Source: Lysobacterales bacterium
Lineage (GTDB): Bacteria > Pseudomonadota > Gammaproteobacteria > Xanthomonadales > SZUA-36
Reading direction: 5' to 3'
Assembly (NCBI GenBank): GCA_011524975.1
Contig: WTJD01000212.1
Span: 1-34,231 of the forward strand
Length of the DNA stretch: 34,231 nt
Both the position numbers and the translations under genes were made by a program. The first letter of the stretch is position 1. The number at the start of each line of letters is the position of its first letter. The notes beneath the pieces are model-generated. The model was not told the DNA's origin, ran no database searches, and was given only the letters and a program-made list of their open reading frames with translations. Of the stretch, positions 8,223 through 18,200 are shown in pieces.

Positions 8223-8939
8223 TCAAGATGGATGCTGCCCGGGCGAGCGCTCGAACAGCAGGTCGCGGGTTTCATGTCCCAGCCGCGTGCCGCGCCGTTC
8301 AAATCGTGTCATCGGACGCCACGCGGGTCTGTCGCAAAAGTCTCCGGTCGGTGAAAGATTGGTAAAGCCGGAATGCTCCGACAACACGGCCAACATGTGC
8401 TCGGCATAGGGCACCCAGTCCGTGGCCAGATGCAAAACGCCGCCGCCCGCCACCTTGCGCGCAAGCAGGTCAACAAAATCCGGTTGCACCAGTCGCCGCT
8501 TGTGGTGCCTTTTCTTCGGCCAGGGATCAGGAAACCAGATCCTGACGCCACTGAGACTGGCATCCGGTACGCGCGCCTGCAACCACTCTACGGCATCGAC
8601 CGCCACAACCCTGACATTGTCAATTGAATCCGCGTCAAGCAAGCGCAGCAAATGACCAACACCTGGCTGATGCACCTCCACGCCGATAAAATTTTTGTCC
8701 GGCTCAGCCTGGGCCAGTGCCGCCAGCGCCTCGCCATTGCCGAATCCGATTTCCAGGATCAACGGGGCTGCGCGTCCGAAAACGGCATCCGGGTCCAGGC
8801 GCACCGAGGGATCGACGCCGTAACGCGGCCACCCCTCGGACAGCGCCTGCTTCTGGGCGGTCGTCAGCCTGCCCTGCCGCAGCACATAGCTGCGAATAGG
8901 CCGCAGACCTTTCGCCCCTGGTCGACTGTCGGATGCCAT
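8223..8939 (-). CDS. trmB: tRNA (guanine-N7-)-methyltransferase
   Basis: TrmB uses SAM to methylate G46 of tRNA. The 238-aa length equals that of the E. coli enzyme (239 aa). The SAM-binding motif is ILEIGFGNGE (residues 61-70), followed by FIGVEVHQPG; the substrate/catalytic motif FPDPWPKKRHHKRR lies near 136-149. I placed the start at the ATG at 8939, which has GAGG just upstream and falls 10 bases after the ruvX stop. An upstream ATG at 9008 would overlap ruvX by about 60 bases and add residues not typical of the family. It is the last gene of the gshB - tonB-like - yqgE - ruvX - trmB run. Confidence 0.95.
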   Translation of the reverse strand: MASDSRPGAKGLRPIRSYVLRQGRLTTAQKQALSEGWPRYGVDPSVRLDPDAVFGRAAPLILEIGFGNGEALAALAQAEPDKNFIGVEVHQPGVGHLLRLLDADSIDNVRVVAVDAVEWLQARVPDASLSGVRIWFPDPWPKKRHHKRRLVQPDFVDLLARKVAGGGVLHLATDWVPYAEHMLAVLSEHSGFTNLSPTGDFCDRPAWRPMTRFERRGTRLGHETRDLLFERSPGQHPS

Positions 8940-8949
8940 GCCTCGCGCC

Positions 8950-9402
8950 TCAACCCATCTGTCTGGGGCGGGATTGTAACCAGTTTTCGAGGATGATCTT
9001 TGCGGCAAACGCGTCTTTTAAAACCGCGTCCCTGCGCCGGCGGGCACCAGCCGCTCGCATGGCGACAAAAGCTTCTTCCGCCGCCCTCGAGGTAAGCCGC
9101 TCATCCTGGAGAAACACGTGCAGGCCCGTTTTATCGCTCAACGTATCCGCGAATCGACGGGCATTCCGTGACATGTCGGTATCGAGGCCCTCCGAATCCA
9201 GCGGCAGCCCCACCACCATGGCCACGGGCCGCCATTCTGAAACCAGCTGTTGGATTCGCCGCCAGGCCTCGTCACCCGTGTTGCTCACCGTTTCCAGCGG
9301 ATTGGCGGTACCCGTTTGGGTCTGTCCAACGGCGACCCCGATGCGAGCAAGGCCAAAATCAAATGCCAGCAAGGTGCCTCGCGGGGCTTGCGCCTCAGGC
9401 AT
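8950..9402 (-). CDS. ruvX: YqgF/RuvX-family RNase H-fold nuclease
   Basis: RuvX (YqgF) is a conserved RNase H-fold protein, first proposed as a Holliday junction resolvase and linked to pre-16S rRNA 5'-end processing. The 150-aa protein has LLAFDFGLARIGVAVGQ with the first catalytic Asp at residue 15, then MVVGLPLDSEG, the DERLTSRAAEE segment and a C-terminal KDAFAAKIILENW carrying the last acidic residue. The ATG at 9402 overlaps the yqgE stop by 8 bases, a common sign of translational coupling; ATGs at 9417 and 9438 are possible but would give an unusually long N-terminus. The yqgE-ruvX order is widespread in Gammaproteobacteria. Confidence 0.95.
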   Translation of the reverse strand: MPEAQAPRGTLLAFDFGLARIGVAVGQTQTGTANPLETVSNTGDEAWRRIQQLVSEWRPVAMVVGLPLDSEGLDTDMSRNARRFADTLSDKTGLHVFLQDERLTSRAAEEAFVAMRAAGARRRRDAVLKDAFAAKIILENWLQSRPRQMG

Positions 9403-9976
9403 GACCGCCAACGCCATGCAGGTGTTCGACACCCACACCGAGGCGCGAGACGGCTTTTTCCCAGCGATCCTTCAAGGGCAAATCGAAGACGATGCCGCTG
9501 TCGACCGGAACGGACAGCCAGGCGTTTTCCCGCATTTCGGACTCCAGCTGGCCGTCGCCCCAGCCGGCATATCCAAGGGCAACCACGAATCGGCTGGGGC
9601 CTGCTCCGCGGGCAATCGCCGCCAGGATATCCCGTGATGTCGTGACCATGATTTCATCACTGATGGCCAGGCTGGATTCGAACCCCTCCAGCGGCGTGTG
9701 GACCACAAACCCACGGTCGTGACTGACAGGGCCGCCCTCCAGCACGGGCGTGTCCTTCACCGCCGTATCTTCACAGCTGATATCCAGCTGCTCGAGAATT
9801 TCGCCCAGCGTGAACTGGGACCTGCGGTTGAGCGTAATACCGATGGCGCCTTCTTCGCTGTGCTGACAAACGAGCGTGACCGTGCGGGCAAAATTCGGGT
9901 CCATCATGGCCGGCATGGCAATCAGCAACTGCCGATCCAGGTAACCGTCAAGGGTCTTGGAGTTGTCTGCGTTCAT
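9395..9976 (-). CDS. yqgE: UPF0301 protein YqgE/AlgH
   Basis: A 193-aa member of the YqgE/AlgH family (E. coli YqgE is 187 aa). Its biochemical role is unsettled; AlgH was first linked to alginate regulation in Pseudomonas. Family signatures seen are LDRQLLIAMPAMMDPNFARTV near the N-terminus, CQHSEEGAIGITLNR, VLEGGPVSHDRGFVVH and VALGYAGWGDGQLESEMRENAWL. I chose the ATG at 9976 (MNADNSKTLDGY) because the family consensus begins shortly after; the frame is open to 10039, just after the tonB-like stop. It overlaps ruvX by 8 bases. Confidence 0.94.
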   Translation of the reverse strand: MNADNSKTLDGYLDRQLLIAMPAMMDPNFARTVTLVCQHSEEGAIGITLNRRSQFTLGEILEQLDISCEDTAVKDTPVLEGGPVSHDRGFVVHTPLEGFESSLAISDEIMVTTSRDILAAIARGAGPSRFVVALGYAGWGDGQLESEMRENAWLSVPVDSGIVFDLPLKDRWEKAVSRLGVGVEHLHGVGGHA

Positions 9977-10039
9977 ACCCAGAATCTGGATGCTGACACA
10001 ACGCAAGTCAAGTTGGTGGGTCAAGCCACCCGGGCACAT

Positions 10040-10891
10040 TCACTCGAATCGGTGGCCGGTGGAGAATTTCCAGGTGCGTGTGATGTGGAGCACGTCGACC
10101 TTGGAGCGAATGTCAGGAGGGAGCGGAGCAAAAGGTGAGGCCAGGAGGACGATACTCAGGGCGGCCTCGTCCAGCTCCGGCATCCCGGAACTGCGGCGGA
10201 TATCAATGCTCTCGACGCTGCCGTCAGGGTTGATACCAACGGTTATGAGAAGATCCCCGACCAGTCGCCGGCGCCTTATCTCTGTCGGGTAATTCAGGTT
10301 GCCCACGCGCTCAACCTTGCTGACCCATGCCTGCATGTAGCTGGCGAACTCGTATTCCCGGGTGTTGGCGGAGATAAAACGTCGTCGTTTCAGACGCGAC
10401 TCGAACGCCCGCTCCCGCTCCAGCCGGGCCTGGAGCTCAGCGATTTCCATCCGCTGCCTCATCAACTCGGCCACGCTGGGCAGTTCAACCGGCGGCTGCT
10501 CGATATCGGTTTCATCGGGGACCACTTGCTGCGCACCATCGGTGACCAACTGCTCCCGGGTGTCTGGCGTTTGCTCCGCCGCGAGCGGCTCCGCCGTTGC
10601 AGGCATCAAGCCGGCGCCCTCGCTGGGCACCACGCTGGAAATCTCCTGGGTGGGGCGCTCGGCGTCCACCGCGTCTCCGCCTCCTTTCTGATTCGCCTGC
10701 GCCAGAAAGTCGATGTCCTCGGGCGCTTCTTCCGAGCTGAAATTAACCAGGACGACATCCAGCGAGTCTTCCGCCTCGTCCAGCGCTCCAATCTCCAGGA
10801 TGAAACCCAAACCGAGCACCAGGGCCGCGTGAATCCCCATAGCGAGGACCAGGCTGACGGCCAGGCGATCATTGATACCGGAGTGCCGCAC
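10040..10891 (-). CDS. TonB-family energy transducer-like protein
   Basis: A 283-aa protein with TonB architecture: a single N-terminal transmembrane anchor (about residues 11-33) containing a His (residue 21), as in the TonB anchor; a periplasmic spacer (40-180) that is Glu/Gln-rich rather than the usual Pro-Lys repeats, with a charged helical stretch (ELMRQRMEIAELQARLERER); and a C-terminal TonB domain (about 190-280) with NYPTEIRRRRLVGDLLITVGINPDGSVESI and RSSGMPELDEAAL in part. The start is GTG at 10891 inside the gshB stop region (TAGTG). No exbB or exbD is nearby. The same gene order (gshB - tonB - yqgE - ruvX) occurs in Pseudomonas beside the pil-chp genes, where the TonB-like protein has been tied to twitching. 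Confidence 0.88.
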   Translation of the reverse strand: MRHSGINDRLAVSLVLAMGIHAALVLGLGFILEIGALDEAEDSLDVVLVNFSSEEAPEDIDFLAQANQKGGGDAVDAERPTQEISSVVPSEGAGLMPATAEPLAAEQTPDTREQLVTDGAQQVVPDETDIEQPPVELPSVAELMRQRMEIAELQARLERERAFESRLKRRRFISANTREYEFASYMQAWVSKVERVGNLNYPTEIRRRRLVGDLLITVGINPDGSVESIDIRRSSGMPELDEAALSIVLLASPFAPLPPDIRSKVDVLHITRTWKFSTGHRFE

Positions 10892-11889
10892 TACCGCTGA
10901 CCCAGCCTCCCTTCAGCCACATCGAACAATTGCCCGGCGATATTGAGCCCGTACTCGGCGTCGAGTTCCCGGATACAGGTCGGGCTGGTCACGTTGACCT
11001 CCGAGAGCCAGTCACCAATGACATCGAGGCCCGCGAAAAGGATGCCGCGCCGGTTGAGCTCCGGAGCCACCTGGCTGACGATCCACCGGTCGCGCTCACT
11101 CAGCGGCACACCCTTACCTGTGCCGCCCTTGGCCAGATTGCCCCGAAAATCGCCCGGCCCCGGGTAGCGCGCCAGTGCGTAGGGCACAGGTTCCCCGCCG
11201 ACCAACAAGATGCGTTTGTCGCCCTCGCTGATCTCGGGGATATAGCGCTGCACCATCACCAGCTGCTCATCTTGCGGGGTCATGCTCTCCAGGATGACAT
11301 TCAGGTTGGGATCATCCGGCCTGAGCTGGTAAATCGACTCGCCCCCCATGCCATCGAGCGGTTTGACAACACTCAGACCGTGCTCTTCGACAAAACGCCT
11401 GATGCGGCTGGCCGCTCGGGTGATGACCACCGGCACGCAACATTGCGGGAACAGGCTGATGAAGAACTTTTCGTTGGCATCGCGCAAGCTCTGAGGCCGA
11501 TTGATGACCAGGGCGCCCTCTCGCTCAGCCAGGTCCAGGATGTAAGTCAAATAGACATAGTCCATGTCAAAAGGCGGATCGCGACGCATCAGTATGATGT
11601 CCAGGTCGCCCAGGGGACGCCGCTCTGGCTGTCCCAGCCGATACCAGTCAGCCGCGTCGTCTTCGACCTCGATGGCGCGCATACTGGCCACGGGCACGCC
11701 ATCTTCCACCATCAGATCGCCCGGCTCCATGTACAGCAGCTCATGCTGCCGACGCTGCGATTCCAGCATCATGGCAAAAGTCGAATCCTTTTTGATATCA
11801 ATGCCGGAGACCGGGTCCATGACCACGCCTGTTTTCAGCGGCTGGCCGGAATCATGCTTGCCCATGGTCTGCTCCATCAAAAGTCTCAT
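10891..11889 (-). CDS. gshB: Glutathione synthetase
   Basis: GshB joins gamma-glutamylcysteine and glycine using ATP, the last step of glutathione synthesis. It is an ATP-grasp enzyme. The match to the E. coli sequence is clear throughout: GVVMDPVSGIDIKKDSTFAM, ILMRRDPPFDMDY, INRPQSLRDANEK, VVKPLDGMGGESIY, the glycine-rich RGNLAKGGTGK, FAGLDVIGDWLSEVNVTSPT and CIRELDAEYGLNI (quoted in short pieces). The ATG at 11889 has GGGGA/AGGA upstream; ATGs at 11877 and 11865 would also work, the latter giving 324 aa, closer to the family. It heads the minus-strand run and is divergent from pilG, as in Pseudomonas. Confidence 0.97.
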   Translation of the reverse strand: MRLLMEQTMGKHDSGQPLKTGVVMDPVSGIDIKKDSTFAMMLESQRRQHELLYMEPGDLMVEDGVPVASMRAIEVEDDAADWYRLGQPERRPLGDLDIILMRRDPPFDMDYVYLTYILDLAEREGALVINRPQSLRDANEKFFISLFPQCCVPVVITRAASRIRRFVEEHGLSVVKPLDGMGGESIYQLRPDDPNLNVILESMTPQDEQLVMVQRYIPEISEGDKRILLVGGEPVPYALARYPGPGDFRGNLAKGGTGKGVPLSERDRWIVSQVAPELNRRGILFAGLDVIGDWLSEVNVTSPTCIRELDAEYGLNIAGQLFDVAEGRLGQR

Positions 11890-12100
11890 TATCCTGTCCC
11901 CCGCGTTCGGGTTCCAGAGTTGTCAGCGTCCACGCGTCGGGGTCAGGCACGCCCAGATGAACATTTAAGTAATGATGCCGCGGGATCTGGTATCCCTTTC
12001 AACCTCACGGTAGACTGGCTTTCGACAAACGGCTCATCTCGTTTTTGAGCCTGATTGTGCCGGGGGAAAGGATTTCTACACCAGCATACAGGGAAGAAAA

Positions 12101-12511
12101 ATGAACGAAACCAAGAGCGAATCAACCGCCCATCCACACACGGACGACGATCGGTGCATACTGCTGGTTGACGACAGCGCGACGATAAGAAGGTCTGCTG
12201 AATCAATGCTGACCAATGAAGGCTTCAACGTGGTCACCGCAGAGAACGGCTTTGAAGCACTGTCCAAAATTGCCCGTCACAAACCAGACCTGGTGTTTGT
12301 CGACATCATGATGCCCCGGCTTGACGGCTATCAGACCACGGCCATCATCAAGAACAACGAAGACTATCGCTCAACCCCCGTGGTCATGTTGACCAGCAAG
12401 GACGGGCTGTTCGACAAGGCCAGAGGGCGCGTGGTGGGGTCAGATCACTACCTGACCAAACCTTTCACCCGGGAAGAACTGCTGGCAGCCATCCAGCAGA
12501 ACGTCAACTGA
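12101..12511 (+). CDS. pilG: Twitching-motility response regulator PilG
   Basis: PilG is a single-domain CheY-like receiver of the Pil-Chp system; phosphorylated by ChpA, it promotes pilus extension and polar signalling. The 136-aa protein is a full receiver: acidic pair D24-D25 (LLVDDSATIRRS), phosphoacceptor D68 (FVDIMMPRLDGYQTT), T98 and K120 (LTKPF). The position right after divergent gshB, and before pilI, matches the pilG locus of Pseudomonas. The ATG at 12101 has AGGGAA 6 bases upstream. The 211-base region before it has a hairpin (12031-12051) but no obvious promoter. No pilH follows, so this may be the only stand-alone receiver of the operon. Confidence 0.93.
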   Translation: MNETKSESTAHPHTDDDRCILLVDDSATIRRSAESMLTNEGFNVVTAENGFEALSKIARHKPDLVFVDIMMPRLDGYQTTAIIKNNEDYRSTPVVMLTSKDGLFDKARGRVVGSDHYLTKPFTREELLAAIQQNVN

Positions 12512-12576
12512 GTGAGGCAACGGTTCAATAAACCGCCGGGATGGGTGGATGCGTGGGCGTCCAGAAAGTGGGCAAC

Positions 12577-13110
12577 ATGAATCCGGCGTTTGCCAAACTG
12601 CTCGAGTACCAGGAAAAGGCCGCCACATTTGAGCCCGGCAAAGGCGGCAGTTCCCAGGCCATGGGCGAGATCACCGGCGTCATTTTTACGCTGGGAGACC
12701 ATCACCTCACCTGCAGTGTAGAGCAGGTCCACGAGTTTTTGCCTCTGCCGGCATACACCCCTGTTCCAGGCACCAAGACCTGGATTCTCGGGCTGGCGAA
12801 TGTCAGGGGCGACCTGGTGACCATTGTGGATCTGGGCTGGTTCTTGCTGGGAGCCCGCACAAAGGTGACGGTGCGATCCCGCCTGCTGCTCGCCAGCCTC
12901 AGGGGCCGCCCCGTAGGCCTGCTGGTGGACGAGGTTTTCGGGCAACGAAACTTTGTCGAAACCGACGCGCACCCGGCGGGCCTGGGATCTTCCTCCCCGC
13001 TGCATGGTTACGTCATGAGACAGCTCAGAGCAGGGTCTGAGAGCTGGCAGGAACTCGATCTCGACATCCTCTTTACCACCGCGGACTTCCTCAATGGCGC
13101 AGCCATGTGA
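12577..13110 (+). CDS. pilI: CheW-like adaptor PilI
   Basis: PilI couples the receptor PilJ to the kinase ChpA. The 177-aa protein is one CheW domain, equal in size to P. aeruginosa PilI (178 aa): ITGVIFTLGDHHLTCSVEQVHEFL, YTPVPGTKTWILGLANVRGDLVTIVDL and GLLVDEVFGQRNF are seen (quoted in part). I preferred the ATG at 12577 (MNPAFAKLLEYQ); another ATG at 12541 would add 12 residues with no better ribosome site. It follows pilG by 65 bases and precedes pilJ by 18. Confidence 0.92.
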   Translation: MNPAFAKLLEYQEKAATFEPGKGGSSQAMGEITGVIFTLGDHHLTCSVEQVHEFLPLPAYTPVPGTKTWILGLANVRGDLVTIVDLGWFLLGARTKVTVRSRLLLASLRGRPVGLLVDEVFGQRNFVETDAHPAGLGSSSPLHGYVMRQLRAGSESWQELDLDILFTTADFLNGAAM

Positions 13111-13128
13111 ACCCTTCCAGGCAAAATC

Positions 13129-15183
13129 ATGAATAAACCGGAAAGCACCACCCAACCCCGCAAGACGCTGAGCCTGTTCGCGCTGACCGGGCTGCTGATG
13201 ATCAGCCTCGCGTTTGTTGGCGCTAATTTCTACCTGTTGGCCAGTACGTCGCAGCATGAGCAGGGATGGGTGCGCCTCGCCAACGAGGTTCAGGTCTCAT
13301 CCCAGCAGCTTTCCAAATCCGCCGGCGAAGCCGCCGTGGGTAACATGCTGGCTTTCACGGAACTGAGAGAAAGTCACGAACGCATCACCCGCTCCATGCA
13401 GACGCTTGGAAACGGCTCGCCGTTGAGCGGACTTCCGCCCATCGGCGGGCCCATGCGTGAATATTACGATCAGCTGAACATGACCTGGCGCCGGCTGGAC
13501 CAAAACACCCAGCGCATCGTCGAGCGAGAACCCCTCGTGGCCGCGCTGACTGAGGCAGCCTCGGCTTTCTCGCAGTCTGTGCCCGCATTCGCGCGGGAGG
13601 CGGAGACCGCGGTAGAAGCGCTGATTTCCAGCGGCGCTCCCGCGCGGCAGGTGGCCGCGGCCAGCGAACAGCCCACCCATGCAGAACGGATGCTGCGCCA
13701 GGTCGCTGACATCCGCAGGGGCGGGGCCGGCGCCATCGAGGCAGCCAAGATGCTGGAGGGTGAAATGCAGGCCCTCAACGAATCCCTGCGCGCCCTGTTG
13801 AGAGGCAACAGCTCGATGGGCATCCAGCGCGTAACCGATTCGCGGGCCCAGCGCGCGCTCAATCGAATGTCCACCAGTTACGAACAATCCGGCGAGCAAC
13901 TGCAAACCATCCTGGACTCATCCACCGCCTTGTTCGAGGTGCGAGGCGCGGCCGATGCGATTTTCCAGGAAAGCGGCATTGTCTACCGCAAGTCCGGGGA
14001 TTTGGCCTCATCCATCACCCAATGGCCGGAATCACGGCAATGGCCGTCCCTGCGCAACGGGCTCATCGGCATGGCGTTTTTGTTTGTTGTCGTTGCGCTG
14101 CTGGTGCGATCCGCCATTTTCTCGGAACGGCACAGGGCGGCCGAGGCGACACAGCGGGATCGCCAGAACCGGAATGCCATCGACCAACTGCTGACCGAAC
14201 TCGGCTCCCTTGCCGAAGGAGACCTGACGGTTGAAGCCACAGTCAACCAAGAGGTCACCAGCGACATCGCGGAATCCGTCAATTACGCTGTCTATCGGCT
14301 GAGAGAGATTGTCACCGGCATCAACCAGACAGCACACGCGGTTTCCAGCAACGCCGAGTCGACCCGAACGGCGGCCGCAGAACTGGCAGAGGCGGCCGCG
14401 CAACAGGCCGCCCAGGTCGATGAGGCCACCGATGACGTCAACAACATGGCCGAAGCCTTCGATTCCATGGCCACCCGGTCCAGCGATTCCAGCGAGGTTG
14501 CCAAGCAGTCGGTTGACATCGCGCACAGCGGCGCGGAAAAAGTTCGGGAGACCATTGCCGGCATGGATCACATCAGAAACCAGATCCAGGAAACCTCAAA
14601 ACGCATCAAGCGCCTGGGCGAGTCCTCACAGGAAATCGGCACCATCGTCGGCCTGATCAACGGGATCGCGGAGCAGACCAATGTCCTGGCGCTGAACGCT
14701 GCCATACAGGCCGCCTCCGCCGGCGGCGCCGGCAAAGGCTTCGCCATGGTCGCCGATGAAGTCCAGGAATTGGCGGAAAGCGCGACCCAGGCCACGCGCC
14801 GCATCGAGTCGCTGGTCCAAACCATCCAGGCGGATACGGCGGAAGCCGTGCACTCCATGGAAGACACCACTTCAGAGGTCGTGCGCGGCGCCAACCTCGC
14901 AGAAGACGCCGGCCAGGCGCTGCAGAAAATTGAAGCCTCATCGAACGATCTTTCCAAACTGATCCAGGACATCGCCTCTGAAGCGAAATCCCAGACGGAG
15001 TCCACGACCAGGCTGGCCGAGTTGATGCAGGCGGTGCGCGAAGTATCGGTGCACAATTCGAGCACCAGTAAAGACACCGCGCAAACCATAGAGGAACTGG
15101 CCGAACTCGTTTCCCAGCTGGGCGAATCGGTCAGTGATTTCAAGCTGCCAAAGACGAACCGGCGCAAGCCCGACACCGACTGA
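13129..15183 (+). CDS. pilJ: Twitching-motility methyl-accepting chemoreceptor PilJ
   Basis: PilJ is the inner-membrane receptor of the Pil-Chp system. The 684-aa protein (682 in P. aeruginosa) has a first membrane segment at about 13-36, a periplasmic helical sensor region (about 40-305) with two PilJ-type repeats (REYYDQLNMTWRRLDQNTQRI is typical), a second membrane segment at about 310-330, a HAMP-like stretch, and a long cytoplasmic coiled coil. The hairpin tip that contacts CheW/CheA is near residues 502-550 (EIGTIVGLINGIAEQTNVLALNAAIQAA, quoted only to locate: INGIAEQTNVLALNAAIQA). Gln/Glu-rich helices such as AELAEAAAQQAAQVDEAT could hold methylation sites, although no pilK methyltransferase gene is present here. 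Confidence 0.95.
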   Translation: MNKPESTTQPRKTLSLFALTGLLMISLAFVGANFYLLASTSQHEQGWVRLANEVQVSSQQLSKSAGEAAVGNMLAFTELRESHERITRSMQTLGNGSPLSGLPPIGGPMREYYDQLNMTWRRLDQNTQRIVEREPLVAALTEAASAFSQSVPAFAREAETAVEALISSGAPARQVAAASEQPTHAERMLRQVADIRRGGAGAIEAAKMLEGEMQALNESLRALLRGNSSMGIQRVTDSRAQRALNRMSTSYEQSGEQLQTILDSSTALFEVRGAADAIFQESGIVYRKSGDLASSITQWPESRQWPSLRNGLIGMAFLFVVVALLVRSAIFSERHRAAEATQRDRQNRNAIDQLLTELGSLAEGDLTVEATVNQEVTSDIAESVNYAVYRLREIVTGINQTAHAVSSNAESTRTAAAELAEAAAQQAAQVDEATDDVNNMAEAFDSMATRSSDSSEVAKQSVDIAHSGAEKVRETIAGMDHIRNQIQETSKRIKRLGESSQEIGTIVGLINGIAEQTNVLALNAAIQAASAGGAGKGFAMVADEVQELAESATQATRRIESLVQTIQADTAEAVHSMEDTTSEVVRGANLAEDAGQALQKIEASSNDLSKLIQDIASEAKSQTESTTRLAELMQAVREVSVHNSSTSKDTAQTIEELAELVSQLGESVSDFKLPKTNRRKPDTD

Positions 15184-15231
15184 CGCCATGGGACGCCGCA
15201 TCCACGCCCAATCAGCCCGGGATCTTGATCA

Positions 15232-18200
15232 TTGAGCCGGGCCACGCATAAACCGGTCACCGCCCTGGGTTGGGTCAGGGAAGACATGGACAGGATGCTG
15301 GTCCAGTTGCGGTCTCAGTTCGAACACCTGGCCAGCGTGCCCGGCATTCGCTCTGAAGCGATTTCCGACGCGGTCACCAGGTTGGAAGACCTGGCGCTCA
15401 CCTTTCATGTAATTCGACTCGGCGGCGCGGCACTGCTGGCGGACGAAATGGTCAGCCTCGGCCAGGCCCTGGTAAAAACGGATCGTCCAGACCGAAAAAC
15501 CAAGGGCTTTGAGGCATTGATGAATGCGATCGTCATCCTGCCCTCATACCTTGATCGTCTCCAGGCCGGCCACCACGACCTTCCGCTGTTACTGATGCCG
15601 GCAGTGAATGACATGCGAGCAGTCGTGAAAAAACCCGCTTTACAGGAAGGAGCCCTGTTTGCGCCCAGCCTCGATGTCGAGTTGCCCGAACCGATCTCGG
15701 ATGAAGGCAGCACGGCCAGTGAGGAGTCGCTGCGGGATGCCGCCCAGCGGGTCAAAATCCAGTATGAACAAACCCTGCTGGACTGGCTCAATGAACAAGA
15801 AAACCTCGAGCTTCTCGCCCCCATACAGGCGATCTGCGAGACGCTGCTGCGCCAGCTGCAGAGAACGGACCTGGTCAGAACCTGGTGGATCGCGGGAGAA
15901 ATGCTTCAGGGTGTGATGGACAAACGCATCGCTAACGACACGCATTTGCGCCGGTTGCTGGCTCGTCTTCACCTGAATCTGAAAAGCCTGGGAGAGGAAG
16001 GTGAGGCCGCAGTCAGTGCGGGGTCTGCCGACACACTCAGCCAGTCCATGCTGTATTCAATCGCACTGGCCAAACCAGGCCACCGAGAGCTGGATCGCGT
16101 GCGCAAGCTTTTCAGGCTCAAGGATCAGATGCCTGACCAGCAGCAGCTGCTGCAGGCGCAGGCCACCGTCAGCGGTCAGGACCGGGGCATGTACGAGGCG
16201 CTTGGATCGGCCATCAGCGATGAACTGACGCTCATCAAGGACCTGCTCGACCTGGAGTTGCGTTCCGACCAGGCCGGCTCGGAACATGGCCAGCGGATTT
16301 GCGAGGCTTTGTTGCGTACGCAGGATACGCTGAAGATGCTGGGCATGAGCGACACCTCCGATGAGGTTGCCACGCTGTTGTCCGATTTCGAACAGGCGGC
16401 CGAAGGCGGTGGGGAAACGCGAGAACCCGCCTTGATGGGGGTCGCGGAGCGCCTGCTGGCCGTAGAATCGGCTGTCAGCGCGCACATCGCCAGGCTGGGC
16501 CAGCCCGCGGCCGAGGCCGACCAGGAAACCCTGACCGGCATGCCGTACCACGAGTTCCGCGGCGTTCTGCAACAGCTTCTGAATCAGATACTGCATAACA
16601 TTCACCACTGCCAGGAAACCGTGAAGAAGCGGCTGGAGGGAGACCATCAAGCCGATCCGGAGGATGTCCTGCTGGAGGTAGCTGGCGCGCTGGAACTGAT
16701 GGGAGACAAGGAGGCGACCGACCTGACCCAACAGCTCATCAGCCGCACTCGCTCCTTGCTGGGCCAGGTCTACTCCGAGGAAGCCCTTCCCGCGCAGAAA
16801 CTCGAACACTACACCGACGCGGTGGCCGCGCTCGAGCTTTACCTGGCCGCGCGCCGGGACCAGCAGGATGCCCGGCATTTTGTGGGCGTTCTCCAGGATC
16901 GCCTGGAACAGCTGGCAGCAGAGACGGAAGGCGAGCGGGGTGAGGCGCCTGAAGCCGACCCATCACCGGCCGCGGGAGACCCGGCCTCAGAAATGCCTGC
17001 CGATACACAGGCCATCGAACCGGGGCCGGACGAGCCGGCAGCGGCTGGCGATGATGGCATTTCGGATGACGCGGTGGTGCTCGATGATGAACTGCTCGAA
17101 GTTTTTCTCGAGGAGTACGAGGATGTCTTCGATACGCTGCAGGAATTCCTGCCCCAGTGGGTAACGAGCCCGGACAACGTCAACCTTCTCACCGAGGTGA
17201 GACGCTGTTTTCATACGCTCAAGGGCAGCGGCCGAATGGTCGGGGCTTTCGAATTGGGCGATTTCTGCTGGCATATCGAGGATATGCTCAACGCCCTCAT
17301 TGAATCCCGCATCGCCGCAATGTCCGATGCGGTGCTGACCGTTCGCCTGGCCCAGGCCACTCTACCCGCCCTGAAACAGCGCCTGATGAATCAGTCAACC
17401 GGCGTCACCCATGAAGTGATCGAATTACTGGGCCAGCATGCCAAACAGATCACCGCCGGCAAGGCCCCGGACTGGGCCGGCCTGCATGCACGGCTGCCCG
17501 GATTCCTGGCGGGAATGCTTCCTGAGCAACTGGCCACTGCCCCTGCCCCCGTTGAGATCGCCGAGACCTCAGAGGAGCAGGAGCTGAACGCGACCATGCG
17601 CGAGGAACTGCAGCTGAACCTCGGCAAGGTCGAGTCTTTGCTGGATTCGGTGTCTCTGGATCGAAACACCCTTGCCAGCGAAGACCAGACGCGCGCGGCC
17701 CACTCGATCGCGGGGGTGCTGGCCATGGCGCCACAGGGCCGGGATCTCGAGATCGCCCAGGCGCTGGAGGCCGCGCTCGAAACCCAGCGTGAACGGCTGG
17801 CGCCATTCAACAACGAGGCGCTATGGTCCCTGGGCAGTTGCTTCGCTTTCCTGCAGGCAAGGCTGGAGCAACTGGAAGGCGATACCGATGTTGAATTCCC
17901 CGAAGAGGAGGAGACCGTACTGGCGCAGCTCGCCGCTTTGAAAGACTGGTTCGAACAGGCCGAGCCGATGGAGCGGCCGGTGACGGAAGAGACACCCGAA
18001 CCGGAGCCGCCACAGGAGCAGGAGGCGGCGAGCGAGTCACCGGCGGCTGCAGATGAACAACCCGATGTCGCCGCCAGCACGGAATCTGACGCGGCGGAAA
18101 CCTTTGAACCTGCCGATGACGATGACGACTTCCATGATGAGATCGTCAGCATCTTTCTCGATGAGGCCAGGGAGGTGTTGGGCCGATGCGATTCGCTGCT

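Noticed and set aside
10930-12048. 372-codon plus-strand ORF antisense to gshB
   Set aside because: Shadow of a highly conserved gene; no recognisable domain.
12031-12051. Hairpin GGCTCA / TGAGCC before pilG, considered as a terminator
   Set aside because: The T-run is inside the loop and none follows the stem; no gene on the plus strand ends upstream.
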